Of a stretch of DNA of 64,000 bases, positions 44,881-53,585 are shown in pieces. The position numbers and the translations under genes are program-made. The stretch spans positions 735 through 64,734 of the forward strand of contig DUCC01000014.1 in NCBI GenBank assembly GCA_012959995.1, written 5' to 3'. This stretch comes from Acidimicrobiia bacterium. Lineage in GTDB: Bacteria; Actinomycetota; Acidimicrobiia; Acidimicrobiales; MedAcidi-G1. Position 1 is the first letter of the stretch; each line of letters opens with the position of its first letter. The notes below the pieces were generated by a model that saw nothing but the letters and a program-made list of their open reading frames with translations, did not search any database and was not told where the DNA came from.

Positions 44881-46029
44881 CTAGGCTTCCTTTCCGGCTA
44901 AAGCCACTGCTTTACGGGCTGCTTCTAACATGGTGGACGCCATCTGCAGCGACTCCGACAAGTGAGGAGCCAAAATGGCTCGCCCCTCATCGGCATTGGT
45001 GCCATCAAGGCGAATAACAATAGGAGCCTCAATATCGACCCTCTCTAAAGCACCGATGATGCCGTTAGCCACCTCTTCGCCTCGGGTGATGCCACCAAAA
45101 ATGTTGATGAAAATTGATTCCACCGCCGGATCATTATTAATGACCTCTAATGCTCCGGCCATGACCTCTGCGTTGGCACCACCGCCAATATCTAAAAAGT
45201 TGGCGGCCCCGCCGCCCACCTGATTCACTACATCCACGGTCGACATGGCTAAACCAGCACCGTTAGCAATAACCCCCACCGTGCCGTCCAAGCCCACGTA
45301 CTGCAAGCCTTTTTCGTGGGCGGCGGCTTCACGCTCGTCACGGGTCTGTGTTTCTTCAAAGGCGGCGTACTCCGGGTGGCGAAACACCGAGTTGCCGTCC
45401 AAAGTGACCTTGGCGTCCAGCACATGCACTTTGCCTTCGGGAGTCAAAATCAACGGGTTGATCTCCACCAAATCAGCGTCACCCTCTACGTAGGCTCGGT
45501 AAAGGCCCAGCAAAATTTCTACCGTCCCCTCCACCGCCGCTTCAGGCAGGTTGGCCGCCGCCACCCAGGCACGAGTTGTCTCTTCATCAAGACCATCTAC
45601 CGGATCAACCCAAATCTTGGCAATAGCTTCCGGGTTTTCTTCAGCCACCGTTTCGATTTCCACTCCACCTTCGGCAGAAAGCATGCCCAAATGTTTTTTA
45701 GCCGAACGATCCAAAGTAAAACTGGCGTAATACTCCTCAGCAATATCGGATGCTTTTTCAATCCAAACCCGGCCCACCACATGGCCCTTGATATCCAAAC
45801 CCAAAATATTGGTGGCGTGTTCACGCACCTCATCAACCGTGGCCGCAAACTTGACGCCCCCGGCTTTTCCTCGGCCACCGGTATGCACCTGAGCCTTAAC
45901 CATGACCGGGGTGCCCAAGGCCTCCGCAGCCGCTACTGCTTGATCAACGGTAAACGCAATTTCACCAGGTGAAATAGGCAAGCCGTACTCAGCAAAAAAC
46001 TGCTTTCCTTGATATTCAAAAAGATCCAC
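44881..46029 (-). CDS. sucC: Succinyl-CoA synthetase beta subunit
   Basis: A 382-residue ATP-grasp subunit. DLFEYQGKQFFAEYGLP opens the family; KAQVHTGGRGKAGGVK is the nucleotide site; GLDGTVGVIANGAGLAM and NIFGGITRGEEVANGI lie at the interface with SucD. I take GTG at 46029, which has AGAGGAGA 8 bases upstream; the open frame to 46170 is not conserved. Confidence 0.95.
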   Translation of the reverse strand: MDLFEYQGKQFFAEYGLPISPGEIAFTVDQAVAAAEALGTPVMVKAQVHTGGRGKAGGVKFAATVDEVREHATNILGLDIKGHVVGRVWIEKASDIAEEYYASFTLDRSAKKHLGMLSAEGGVEIETVAEENPEAIAKIWVDPVDGLDEETTRAWVAAANLPEAAVEGTVEILLGLYRAYVEGDADLVEINPLILTPEGKVHVLDAKVTLDGNSVFRHPEYAAFEETQTRDEREAAAHEKGLQYVGLDGTVGVIANGAGLAMSTVDVVNQVGGGAANFLDIGGGANAEVMAGALEVINNDPAVESIFINIFGGITRGEEVANGIIGALERVDIEAPIVIRLDGTNADEGRAILAPHLSESLQMASTMLEAARKAVALAGKEA

Positions 46030-46101
46030 CGGAAGGTCTCCTCTAAAGTAAATGTAGGGCTCGAGACGAGCCTCAGCGATACTAGACACAAAGTACCGCC
46101 G

Positions 46102-46119
46102 GTTCCTCCTTAGAGGAAC
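46102..46119. promoter_or_regulatory. Perfect inverted repeat in the divergent sucC promoter region
   Basis: GTTCCTC-CTTA-GAGGAAC, 7-bp arms with a 4-base spacer, between sucCD and the divergent gene at 46141. The GTTCC...GGAAC ends are shared with the IclR-linked palindrome at 1429-1445. Confidence 0.5.
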
Positions 46120-46140
46120 ACAACTAAAGGACAAAACAAT

Positions 46141-46623
46141 ATGCCGATCGCCCGAAAAGCCAGCCCCCAAGCTCGCCGCGCCGTAGTCATCGGCCTTTTC
46201 GGTCTGGCCATCACCCTCGGATTAATGATCCTGATGCTGCGCTTAGCCGGCACCTCCACCGAACTTGACGTACGGCTCGGCGACGATGACTTCCGCGGCA
46301 TCGACGCCTTAAACCTCGCCACAGAAATTAGCGACAACGGCCCGGTGGCTTTCCCCGACCTAGTGGGAGGCGGCCGACCAATCTGGATCACTCACCTCGG
46401 CGACGACCCCGCCACCGGATGGGCCTCATTCTTTGCTCGCGTGCCCGAAAAAAACATTGACTGCCTCGCCCAGTGGGAAACCAGTAGCCAAGAATTTGTG
46501 GACTCCTGTGACAACAGCAACCGGTTCGGCTCACAAGGCGCTGGCCTTGAACAACTCACCTGGCGTGTTTTAGGCAACGAGTTACGCATAGAAATAAACG
46601 ACCTCAGCGGAAACGAAGAATGA
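46141..46623 (+). CDS. Membrane-anchored protein with a Rieske-like but ligand-poor domain
   Basis: A 160-residue protein. A basic head and one membrane helix (about 15-36) precede an outside domain. The pattern RVPEKNIDCLAQW, FVDSC, NRFGSQGAG resembles the C.v.w...f.DpChGs.Fd..G pattern of Rieske proteins, but the two His ligands are missing (C-A-Q and C-D-N in place of C-x-H and C-x-x-H). A redox cluster is therefore unlikely. AAAGGA lies 7 bases before the ATG. It is directly upstream of, and probably co-transcribed with, the alanyl-tRNA editing gene. Family assignment is tentative. Confidence 0.6.
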   Translation: MPIARKASPQARRAVVIGLFGLAITLGLMILMLRLAGTSTELDVRLGDDDFRGIDALNLATEISDNGPVAFPDLVGGGRPIWITHLGDDPATGWASFFARVPEKNIDCLAQWETSSQEFVDSCDNSNRFGSQGAGLEQLTWRVLGNELRIEINDLSGNEE

Positions 46624-46624
46624 C

Positions 46625-47338
46625 ATGACCGAACGCCTCTACCTTCGTGACGCAGACCTACGAAACTTCACCGCGGCAGTAGTTAGTCACGACGGCGACC
46701 GCATCGAACTTGACCGCACCGCCTTCTACGCCACCAGCGGCGGACAACCCCACGACACCGGCCACCTCACCTGGAACCAAGGAGCAGCCGCCGTACTTGA
46801 CGTACGTACCGTAGAAGGACGCGTGCTCCACAAACTGGCAGGCCCCCTACCAGAAATTGGCAGCACGGTGACCGGAGAAGTCGACGACCAACGCCGCCGC
46901 CACATGATGCGCACCCACACCGCCATGCACATTTTATGCGGCATCATGTGGCGCGACGAAAAACGAGTAGTAACCGGTGGAAACATGGACGCCCTCTCCG
47001 GACGCATGGACTTCGAAGTTGACCAACTCCCCGAAGGTTTCGCTCAACACATCGAAACCCTCTGTAACCAAGAAATCGCCGCTGACCGGTCCATCGAAGT
47101 TTCATTTCTTGCCCGCGACAACGCCGTGCTCGATCGAGACCTCATCAGAACCAAAGTCAGTTTGGTCCCCGAATCAATCACCGAAATACGGGTAGTAGAC
47201 ATCGTGGGTTTAGACCGGCAAGCCGACGGCGGCACCCACGTGTCATCAACCGGCCAAGTAGGCCGCATAGAAATCACCAAAACCGAATCAAAAGGCAAAG
47301 GCTTCAAACGGGTACGCTTCGTCCTCCACGACCACTAA
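46625..47338 (+). CDS. Alanyl-tRNA editing protein, AlaX type
   Basis: A 237-residue free-standing editing domain that removes Ser or Gly from mischarged tRNA-Ala. An N-terminal AlaRS-type beta-barrel (TAFYATSGGQPHDTG) is followed by the zinc-binding editing core: HTAMH (near residue 98) and GGTHVSST. The position that is Cys in CGGTHV of AlaRS is Asp here (ADGGTHV). The start lies 1 base after the upstream stop. Confidence 0.87.
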   Translation: MTERLYLRDADLRNFTAAVVSHDGDRIELDRTAFYATSGGQPHDTGHLTWNQGAAAVLDVRTVEGRVLHKLAGPLPEIGSTVTGEVDDQRRRHMMRTHTAMHILCGIMWRDEKRVVTGGNMDALSGRMDFEVDQLPEGFAQHIETLCNQEIAADRSIEVSFLARDNAVLDRDLIRTKVSLVPESITEIRVVDIVGLDRQADGGTHVSSTGQVGRIEITKTESKGKGFKRVRFVLHDH

Positions 47339-47356
47339 GACCGATAACCCCAACAA

Positions 47357-48412
47357 CTAGGGCAGCGAAGGAAGATCCAAAAACAAAGCCTGCAACATCA
47401 ACGCCTCATTGGGGTTACGCACCAACTCGCCAGTGGCCTCAGTAATGAGCGCAGTAGCCGCCAACGCTCCCTCAGCCAGCGCATCATCCTCTTGGGCGTG
47501 GGCCAAATAACCACGAGCCAAAGTCGCTAAACCAAAACGCAACTCATCGTCACGCAAACGCCGAAGCTCACGCTTTTGACGACCCACCAAATCTCGTCGC
47601 CCCGCACCCCGCAAACCCAATGACTCTTCTCGCTCCACCAAATCATCTAACTCTTGTTTGTGCTGAACCGCCAACGGCCCTTCGGCATCGCTAATCAAAT
47701 CACGGACCTCCGCCACCAACACCGCTACCGCCGCTCCGGTACCATCCAAACGACGCGGCACCGAGCGCCAAGCCTCCTGACGATTACTAATAGCCGGGTC
47801 AGAAACCAGCATCCGAGCCCGAGTCAAACTGCCCGCCGAGGCCTCCCCCACCAAAAGAGCGCGCTCCCCATCTACCCCCTCAGCCACCAGTGTTTCAGCA
47901 ATAACCTCCGCATCAAGTGCCGGCAAATCAACCCGCACACAACGAGAAGAAATAGTTATCTGATGATCAGGAACCTCATCAGCCAACAAAACAAAAACCA
48001 CGGTAGGCGGCGGCTCTTCAATGGTCTTCAACAAACTGGCTGCCGCTTCAGGCTCCGCAGTATGAAAACGATCCACCATCACGATCTTGCGCTGAGCCTC
48101 AACCGGCGAACGCGAACCCTCCACGATGATGCTCTCTGCTTCAGCGACCAACAAGGCCCGGCCCTGCGGAGAAATCTCTACCAAATCGGCGTGCTTACCA
48201 GCCGCCGCTAAACGACGATGCCGCAAACCCTCCGGGCTTTCATCTTGGCCCGCCAACAAACTGCCCGCAAAAGCCCGAGCCGCCGCTAACCGCCCCGCAC
48301 CTTCTGGGCCCACCAACAAATACGCATGCACCGGGGCTTGGGCCGCCGCCTGCAACACCCGTACCGCCTCGGCTTGGCCCACCACCGTGGCCCACAATTC
48401 CTCAGCCTTCAT
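47357..48412 (-). CDS. holB: DNA polymerase III delta' subunit
   Basis: A 351-residue clamp-loader subunit. The P-loop GPEGAGRLAAARA has Arg for the usual Lys, and no four-Cys zinc module is present, both consistent with a non-hydrolysing delta' subunit. VMVDRFHTAEPEAAASLLKTIEEPP and SSRCVRVDLP are typical sensor-1/SRC-like tracts. The start overlaps the tmk stop by ATGA. Confidence 0.88.
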   Translation of the reverse strand: MKAEELWATVVGQAEAVRVLQAAAQAPVHAYLLVGPEGAGRLAAARAFAGSLLAGQDESPEGLRHRRLAAAGKHADLVEISPQGRALLVAEAESIIVEGSRSPVEAQRKIVMVDRFHTAEPEAAASLLKTIEEPPPTVVFVLLADEVPDHQITISSRCVRVDLPALDAEVIAETLVAEGVDGERALLVGEASAGSLTRARMLVSDPAISNRQEAWRSVPRRLDGTGAAVAVLVAEVRDLISDAEGPLAVQHKQELDDLVEREESLGLRGAGRRDLVGRQKRELRRLRDDELRFGLATLARGYLAHAQEDDALAEGALAATALITEATGELVRNPNEALMLQALFLDLPSLP

Positions 48413-49008
48413 GACAACCGGTCAGCCACTGCGGCCATAACCCGAGCCGTCACCTCATCAACGGTTCCCACCCCATCAATAACCACCCAACGGTCAGGAT
48501 CGGCAGCAGCCAACGTCTGATAAGCCTCAGCAACCCGCCGATGAAAACCCTCACCCGCCTGTTCAATCCGGTCCAACGAGCGGTTCATGCGCTCCGCCGC
48601 CGTGGCTTCATCTACTTCAATAAACAGTGTCAAGTCTGCTTCTAGGCCGTTAGTGGCAAAAGCCGACACCGCCGCTACCTCAGCCACCCCAAGGTCCCGG
48701 CCAATCCCCTGATACGCCAGCGAAGAACCAATAAACCGATCGGTTACTACGTCAGTGCCAGCGGCCAACGCCGGGCCCACCACTTCCGCAACATGTTGTG
48801 CTCGAGCCGCAGCAATAATAAGCGCCTCCGCACGATCTGACGGGGCCTCCCGCTCAGGGTCTAAAACCAATGCACGCAATTGTTCACCCAACAAAGTGCC
48901 GCCCGGTTCACGAGTCAACAACGCCCCCAAATAATCAGCCAACCGTTGAGCCTGCGTGCTCTTTCCAGAACCTTCACCACCTTCAAAAGCCACCAAACGA
49001 CCGGTCAT
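48409..49008 (-). CDS. tmk: Thymidylate kinase
   Basis: A 199-residue kinase phosphorylating dTMP. FEGGEGSGKSTQAQRL is the P-loop, TREPGGT binds substrate, VTDRFIGSSLAYQG is the DRY-like motif, and the LID region is RMNRSLDRIEQAG. Overlaps the MFS gene stop by 4 bases; tmk-holB is a common pairing. Confidence 0.94.
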   Translation of the reverse strand: MTGRLVAFEGGEGSGKSTQAQRLADYLGALLTREPGGTLLGEQLRALVLDPEREAPSDRAEALIIAAARAQHVAEVVGPALAAGTDVVTDRFIGSSLAYQGIGRDLGVAEVAAVSAFATNGLEADLTLFIEVDEATAAERMNRSLDRIEQAGEGFHRRVAEAYQTLAAADPDRWVVIDGVGTVDEVTARVMAAVADRLS

Positions 49009-50447
49009 ACTTTTTCTCCTTCAGCACCGGCTCGTAACGACACAATGGCTACCAGCCCCGACCCCAACATAATCAATGCAGCCAACCAAAGGGTGAGACG
49101 CACCCCGGGAACAAAAACTTCCCACCCGAAAAGATTAATATGGCGATCCCAAAAATGTTTCGACAAACGATCAAACAACTCTTCAAGCAGCGGACCAACC
49201 ACCAAAGCAATCAGTACGCACATCCGCACCAACAAATACAGTGTCGAAAAAATACGTCCCCGAAGCTCATCGGTGACATTTTCGTGCAACAAAGTAAAGC
49301 CCAACACATAGACCGCCCCGGCACACATGCCGATACCAAAGGTCATGGCCGCCGACAAATGGATTTGGCTAATGGAAGAAGAGGCCAACAAAAATACGCC
49401 GGCCATAACCAGCGACCAAGTAAACATGCGGGTTTTATGCAGGTGCCGCTGCGCCCAAGAAACCAAAGCCACCCCGGCCGCTACCCCCAACCCCAAAGCA
49501 GTAATCAAAAACCCATAGCCCGACTCGCCGGCCCCCAAAACTTCGGTGGCATACACCGCCCCCAACGGCACCAACATGCCGCCGCCGATCAAACCCGTTG
49601 CTAAACCCATGTTCACCGTGCGAGCCACCGGGTTAACAAAAGCAAACTTCCAACCCTCACGCAAATCAGCAATAGGGTCAGCCAAGCGCGCCCGCAAAGG
49701 TTCCCCAGCCAACGATTTACGCTTAGGACGGGGCGGCAAATGCAGCGTAAAAATTAACCCCGCGGCCACCAAAAACGTTACCGCATTGGCATAAAAAGCC
49801 AGCCCCTCTTCATGCAATTGCAGATTGTCGGCCCAAGAAGAACTAAACAAAGCGGTTGACAAGCGACCAAACAACACCATCAAACCGGCCCCCACCGGGA
49901 AGGTCCCATAAGCCGCCAAAATAGAAAGAGAGTTGGCGGTAGTCAGGTACTCTTCGGGAACCAAATTTGGGACCGATGCTTCTTTAGCCGGCGACCACAA
50001 CATGGTAAACGCTTCCAAAATAAGCGAAGCAATCACCAAACCCCAAATGGTGTCCACGAACGGCAACGAAACCATTACCAAAGCCCGCCCCACATCGGAC
50101 ACAATCATCACCCGTTTGCGATCCCACCGATCAACTAAAACCCCAGCAATAGGCCCAAAGAAAAACCCGGGGGCGATACGGGCCGCCAAAACCATCGAAA
50201 GGGCCGCCCCCTCAGAACCTGAACCCACCCGAATAGCCAACAAGCTGATAGCCAACAGGCCCAACCAGTCGCCGGTAGCCGACACCACCTGCGCCAGCCA
50301 CAAACGAAAAAACTCCGGGGTAGAAAACATGCGCACATGAAAACCTGGACGATCGCCACCCTCAGGGATAAGCAAACTCGGTTCGTCACCGAGTACAAAC
50401 TCATCACGCAGTTCAGGCGGTTTATCCCCGACGGGAGAATCAGACAT
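49005..50447 (-). CDS. MFS transporter (MFS_3 type)
   Basis: A 480-residue permease with about twelve hydrophobic segments. GVLVDRWDRKRVMIVSD is the loop 2-3 motif. After a 45-residue polar head it resembles the enterobactin/macrolide-exporter-like MFS_3 group. ATG at 50447 lies 7 bases after TAGGAT. Overlaps tmk, so it is likely the first gene of an MFS-tmk-holB unit. Substrate unknown. Confidence 0.87.
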   Translation of the reverse strand: MSDSPVGDKPPELRDEFVLGDEPSLLIPEGGDRPGFHVRMFSTPEFFRLWLAQVVSATGDWLGLLAISLLAIRVGSGSEGAALSMVLAARIAPGFFFGPIAGVLVDRWDRKRVMIVSDVGRALVMVSLPFVDTIWGLVIASLILEAFTMLWSPAKEASVPNLVPEEYLTTANSLSILAAYGTFPVGAGLMVLFGRLSTALFSSSWADNLQLHEEGLAFYANAVTFLVAAGLIFTLHLPPRPKRKSLAGEPLRARLADPIADLREGWKFAFVNPVARTVNMGLATGLIGGGMLVPLGAVYATEVLGAGESGYGFLITALGLGVAAGVALVSWAQRHLHKTRMFTWSLVMAGVFLLASSSISQIHLSAAMTFGIGMCAGAVYVLGFTLLHENVTDELRGRIFSTLYLLVRMCVLIALVVGPLLEELFDRLSKHFWDRHINLFGWEVFVPGVRLTLWLAALIMLGSGLVAIVSLRAGAEGEKV

Positions 50448-50454
50448 CACGTTA

Positions 50455-50460
50455 ATCCTA
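50455..50460 (-). promoter_or_regulatory. -10 box TAGGAT, leaderless promoter of the MFS-tmk-holB unit
   Basis: TAGGAT, seven bases, then ATG at 50447. Confidence 0.45.
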
Positions 50461-50495
50461 GAAGAAATTAGCCAGTCCGCCGGTTCAACCAGCAG

Positions 50496-53400
50496 CTACT
50501 TCCTATTTCGTCGCGGTTTTTTCTTTTTAGCTGGGCCCTTAGCCCGCCGTTCTGCCAACAACTCGGCGGCCCGCTCATCGGTTAAAGACTCTACCGAATC
50601 ACCACGGCCCAACGAAGCGTTGTACTCCCCGTCTGATACGTACGGACCGTAGTTTCCGTCTTTCAAAGTAATAATATTTCCGCTCTCTGGGTCCTTACCC
50701 AACTCACGCAACGGTGGCTTCGCCGCCCGACGGCCAAAAGCCTTGGGTTGAGCCAACAAAACCAAACACTCCTCAAGGGTGATGGTCAACAACCGCTCTT
50801 CATTATCAATATTGCGTGTTTCGTTACTTTTCTCCGCATGCTCTTTTTTGAGATACGGGCCAAACGGACCGTTCTGCACCGTAATGGGCACCTGGTCGTC
50901 TGGGTCCACCCCCACCGTGCGAGGCAAACTCAACAACTCCAAAGCATCCTCAAGGGTAATTCGTTCCAACGACATAGTCGAAAACAACGAAGCCATCTTG
51001 GGTTTAGGACCCTCCTCAACGGTGGCCAAACTGTTTAATTGTTCGAGTACATCGCCCACCCCGGTGAACGCCCCCAATGCTTCAACCAGACCATCCAAGT
51101 TTTCTTGACGATCTAACTCTTTGGCCCCTAACTCACGTCGATAGCCACCCACCGCTTCAGAAACCACCGCTCCGGGGCCTTGTTCGACCAAGCCCATCAA
51201 CTTTTTACGAAGCCGCAAAAAGGAGCGGACCCCCTTCAGCCCAGCCCCAGTAATCCCAGCTTTTTCGGCTTTTCCCATAGCGGTTAAAAAATCTACGTCA
51301 TGCCCGACCGCGAAATCAGAAATCTTATCCAAAGTCCCTTTGCCGATACCTCGCTTAGGAATATTGGCAATATGGCGCACCACCTTTTCATCTACCGGGT
51401 CAACAGCCAACCGCAGGTAAGACAACGCCGCCTTGATCTCTTTGCTTCGTAAGCCCACCCCCGTTAAAGCAATCAACTCTGGTGAACGCTTAATGGGGGC
51501 CGGCAAACGCCCCAAAGACACATAAGGACCAAACTTGCCTGACTTAGCAATAACCGGCAAACCAGACACCGGGTCATCACCCAGATGCTGTTCGGTGGGG
51601 GCATCCAAAAACTCCATAGCCGCCGCCACCGTAAGTTCATCAGGCGGAACGTCATCAGGAATCGAACGGCTTTCCTCACCTTTTTGCACATAAGTGCCAA
51701 ACCGGCCAAAACAAGCCACTACTTCTTGGCCACCATGAGCGCCCAAAACAACCGTGGACACCCCCTTGGCATCAATATCGCCCAAACGATGGGTGACCTT
51801 GTCGTGTAACCCTTCTTCACCATCCGTGCCGAAATAAAAATCACGCAACCAAGGCACCCGTTGCGCCTCACCTCGAGAAATTTCATCAAGGTCGTCTTCC
51901 ATAAGCGCCGTGAAGTTGTAATCAACCAACTTCGGAAAATGCGTCTCCAACAAAGTGGTCACCGCAAAAGCGCTAAAGGTCGGCACCAAAGCCGAGCCCT
52001 TCTTCCACACATAATCCTTATTTTGAATGGTCTCCATGATGGAGGCATAAGTAGAAGGACGGCCCACCCCGAGCTCTTCTAACTTTTTGATCAAAGACGC
52101 TTCAGTAAACCGTGAAGGTGGCTGCGTGGTATGACCCTCTGGAACAAGGTCAGCAATCTGAACGCGGTCCCCTTCACTGACCTGCGGCAAAACAACTTGC
52201 TCATTCTCGTCACTGCTACCGGCATAAACCTTGCGAAAACCAAGATGGCTAATAATGGTGCCGCTGGTAGCAAACAAGACCGGCACTTTGCTCACCATTT
52301 CAAGAGGATCTTCACCGGCTTGACCGGTAAGGCGAATCTGCACCGTCTCACCAACAACATCGGTCATCTGAGAAGCCACCGTTCGCTGCCAAATCATTTC
52401 GTAAATCATGGCTTCATCACGACTTACCTCAGCGGCCACCTCTTGAGGATCCCGAAACTGGTCGCCGGCCGGGCGAATAGCCTCATGAGCCTCTTGCGCA
52501 TTACGCACCTTATTTTTATAAGTCCGAGGGGCAGGAGGCAAATAGTCACTACCAAACTGATCAGCGATCACCGCCCGAGCAGCCCGCAAAGCCGTATCCG
52601 ACAAAGTGGTCGAATCGGTACGCATATAAGTGACGTAACCATTTTGATAAAGATTCTGAGCCGCCCGCATGGCCCGGCCCGACGACATTTTGAGTCGTCC
52701 GCCAGCAGCCTGCTGAAACGTCGAAGTAATAAAAGGGGCAGCCGGTCGGCGACTATAAGGCTTTGGCTTGACCGACTCCACGGTGAGCGACTCATTGGCC
52801 AAAGCGCTCGACAAGGCCACCGCCGCCGCTTCATCAAGCACCATTACCTCCGGCGAAGTAACCGCACCAGTGTCATCAAAATGTTGGCTACCGGCCACCC
52901 GGCGGCCCTTGACCTCAAGCAAAGCGGCCGAAAAAGTTTCTGGTGTTGGGGTCGTCAACTCGGCATTCAAACTCCAATACCCGGCCGACGAAAACGCCAT
53001 ACGTTCCCGTTCACGCTCCACCACAATGCGCGTAGCCACGCTTTGTACCCGGCCCGCCGACAAACGCGGAGCAATCTTACGCCACAGCACCGGCGACAAT
53101 TCAAAACCGTAGAGACGATCCAACAAGCGACGGGTCTCCTGCGCATCAACCAGACCCTGGTCGATTTCACGCGTATTATCTAACGCTTCAGTGATGGCCT
53201 TTTTAGTAATTTCATGAAAAACCATGCGATGCACCGGCACCTTGGGTTTCAACAAACTCAACAAATGCCAAGCGATAGCTTCTCCCTCGCGATCCTCATC
53301 AGTAGCCAGAAAGAGTTGATCAGCGCCTTTCAACAACTTGCGCAACTTGGCGATCTGTTGCTTCTTGTCGGGGCTCACCACATACAAAGGCTCAAAATCG

Positions 53401-53585
53401 TTTTCAACATCAATGCCGAGTTTGGCCCACTTAAAATGTTTATGTGATTCCGGCACATCGGCCGCCCGCATAGGGAGATCACGCACATGGCCAATCGAAG
53501 ACTCCACCTGGAAGCCTTTACCTAAATACCCGGCAATAGTTTTTGCCTTAGCCGGGGACTCAACAATTACGAGAGCGTAAGACAT
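50496..53585 (-). CDS. topA: DNA topoisomerase I with an inserted UvrD 2B-like domain
   Basis: A 1029-residue type IA topoisomerase that relaxes negative supercoils. TOPRIM domain: VESPAKAKTI (8-17) and the acidic triad in TDEDREGEA (Asp96, Asp98, Glu100). The catalytic Tyr is Tyr320 in YVTYMRTDST. From about 603 the actinobacterial C-terminal repeats (GRFGTYV, GKFGPYVS, GPFGPYL, GNYGPYVS) begin, ending in a Lys/Arg-rich tail. Between the second and third repeats, at about 697-858, lies a foreign block: EIKAALSYLRL, IPKRGIGKGTLDKI and RQENLDGLVEALGAF match the 2B region of UvrD/PcrA, with no helicase ATPase motifs. The start ATG follows the nhaA stop directly (TAAATG). Confidence 0.95.
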   Translation of the reverse strand: MSYALVIVESPAKAKTIAGYLGKGFQVESSIGHVRDLPMRAADVPESHKHFKWAKLGIDVENDFEPLYVVSPDKKQQIAKLRKLLKGADQLFLATDEDREGEAIAWHLLSLLKPKVPVHRMVFHEITKKAITEALDNTREIDQGLVDAQETRRLLDRLYGFELSPVLWRKIAPRLSAGRVQSVATRIVVERERERMAFSSAGYWSLNAELTTPTPETFSAALLEVKGRRVAGSQHFDDTGAVTSPEVMVLDEAAAVALSSALANESLTVESVKPKPYSRRPAAPFITSTFQQAAGGRLKMSSGRAMRAAQNLYQNGYVTYMRTDSTTLSDTALRAARAVIADQFGSDYLPPAPRTYKNKVRNAQEAHEAIRPAGDQFRDPQEVAAEVSRDEAMIYEMIWQRTVASQMTDVVGETVQIRLTGQAGEDPLEMVSKVPVLFATSGTIISHLGFRKVYAGSSDENEQVVLPQVSEGDRVQIADLVPEGHTTQPPSRFTEASLIKKLEELGVGRPSTYASIMETIQNKDYVWKKGSALVPTFSAFAVTTLLETHFPKLVDYNFTALMEDDLDEISRGEAQRVPWLRDFYFGTDGEEGLHDKVTHRLGDIDAKGVSTVVLGAHGGQEVVACFGRFGTYVQKGEESRSIPDDVPPDELTVAAAMEFLDAPTEQHLGDDPVSGLPVIAKSGKFGPYVSLGRLPAPIKRSPELIALTGVGLRSKEIKAALSYLRLAVDPVDEKVVRHIANIPKRGIGKGTLDKISDFAVGHDVDFLTAMGKAEKAGITGAGLKGVRSFLRLRKKLMGLVEQGPGAVVSEAVGGYRRELGAKELDRQENLDGLVEALGAFTGVGDVLEQLNSLATVEEGPKPKMASLFSTMSLERITLEDALELLSLPRTVGVDPDDQVPITVQNGPFGPYLKKEHAEKSNETRNIDNEERLLTITLEECLVLLAQPKAFGRRAAKPPLRELGKDPESGNIITLKDGNYGPYVSDGEYNASLGRGDSVESLTDERAAELLAERRAKGPAKKKKPRRNRK

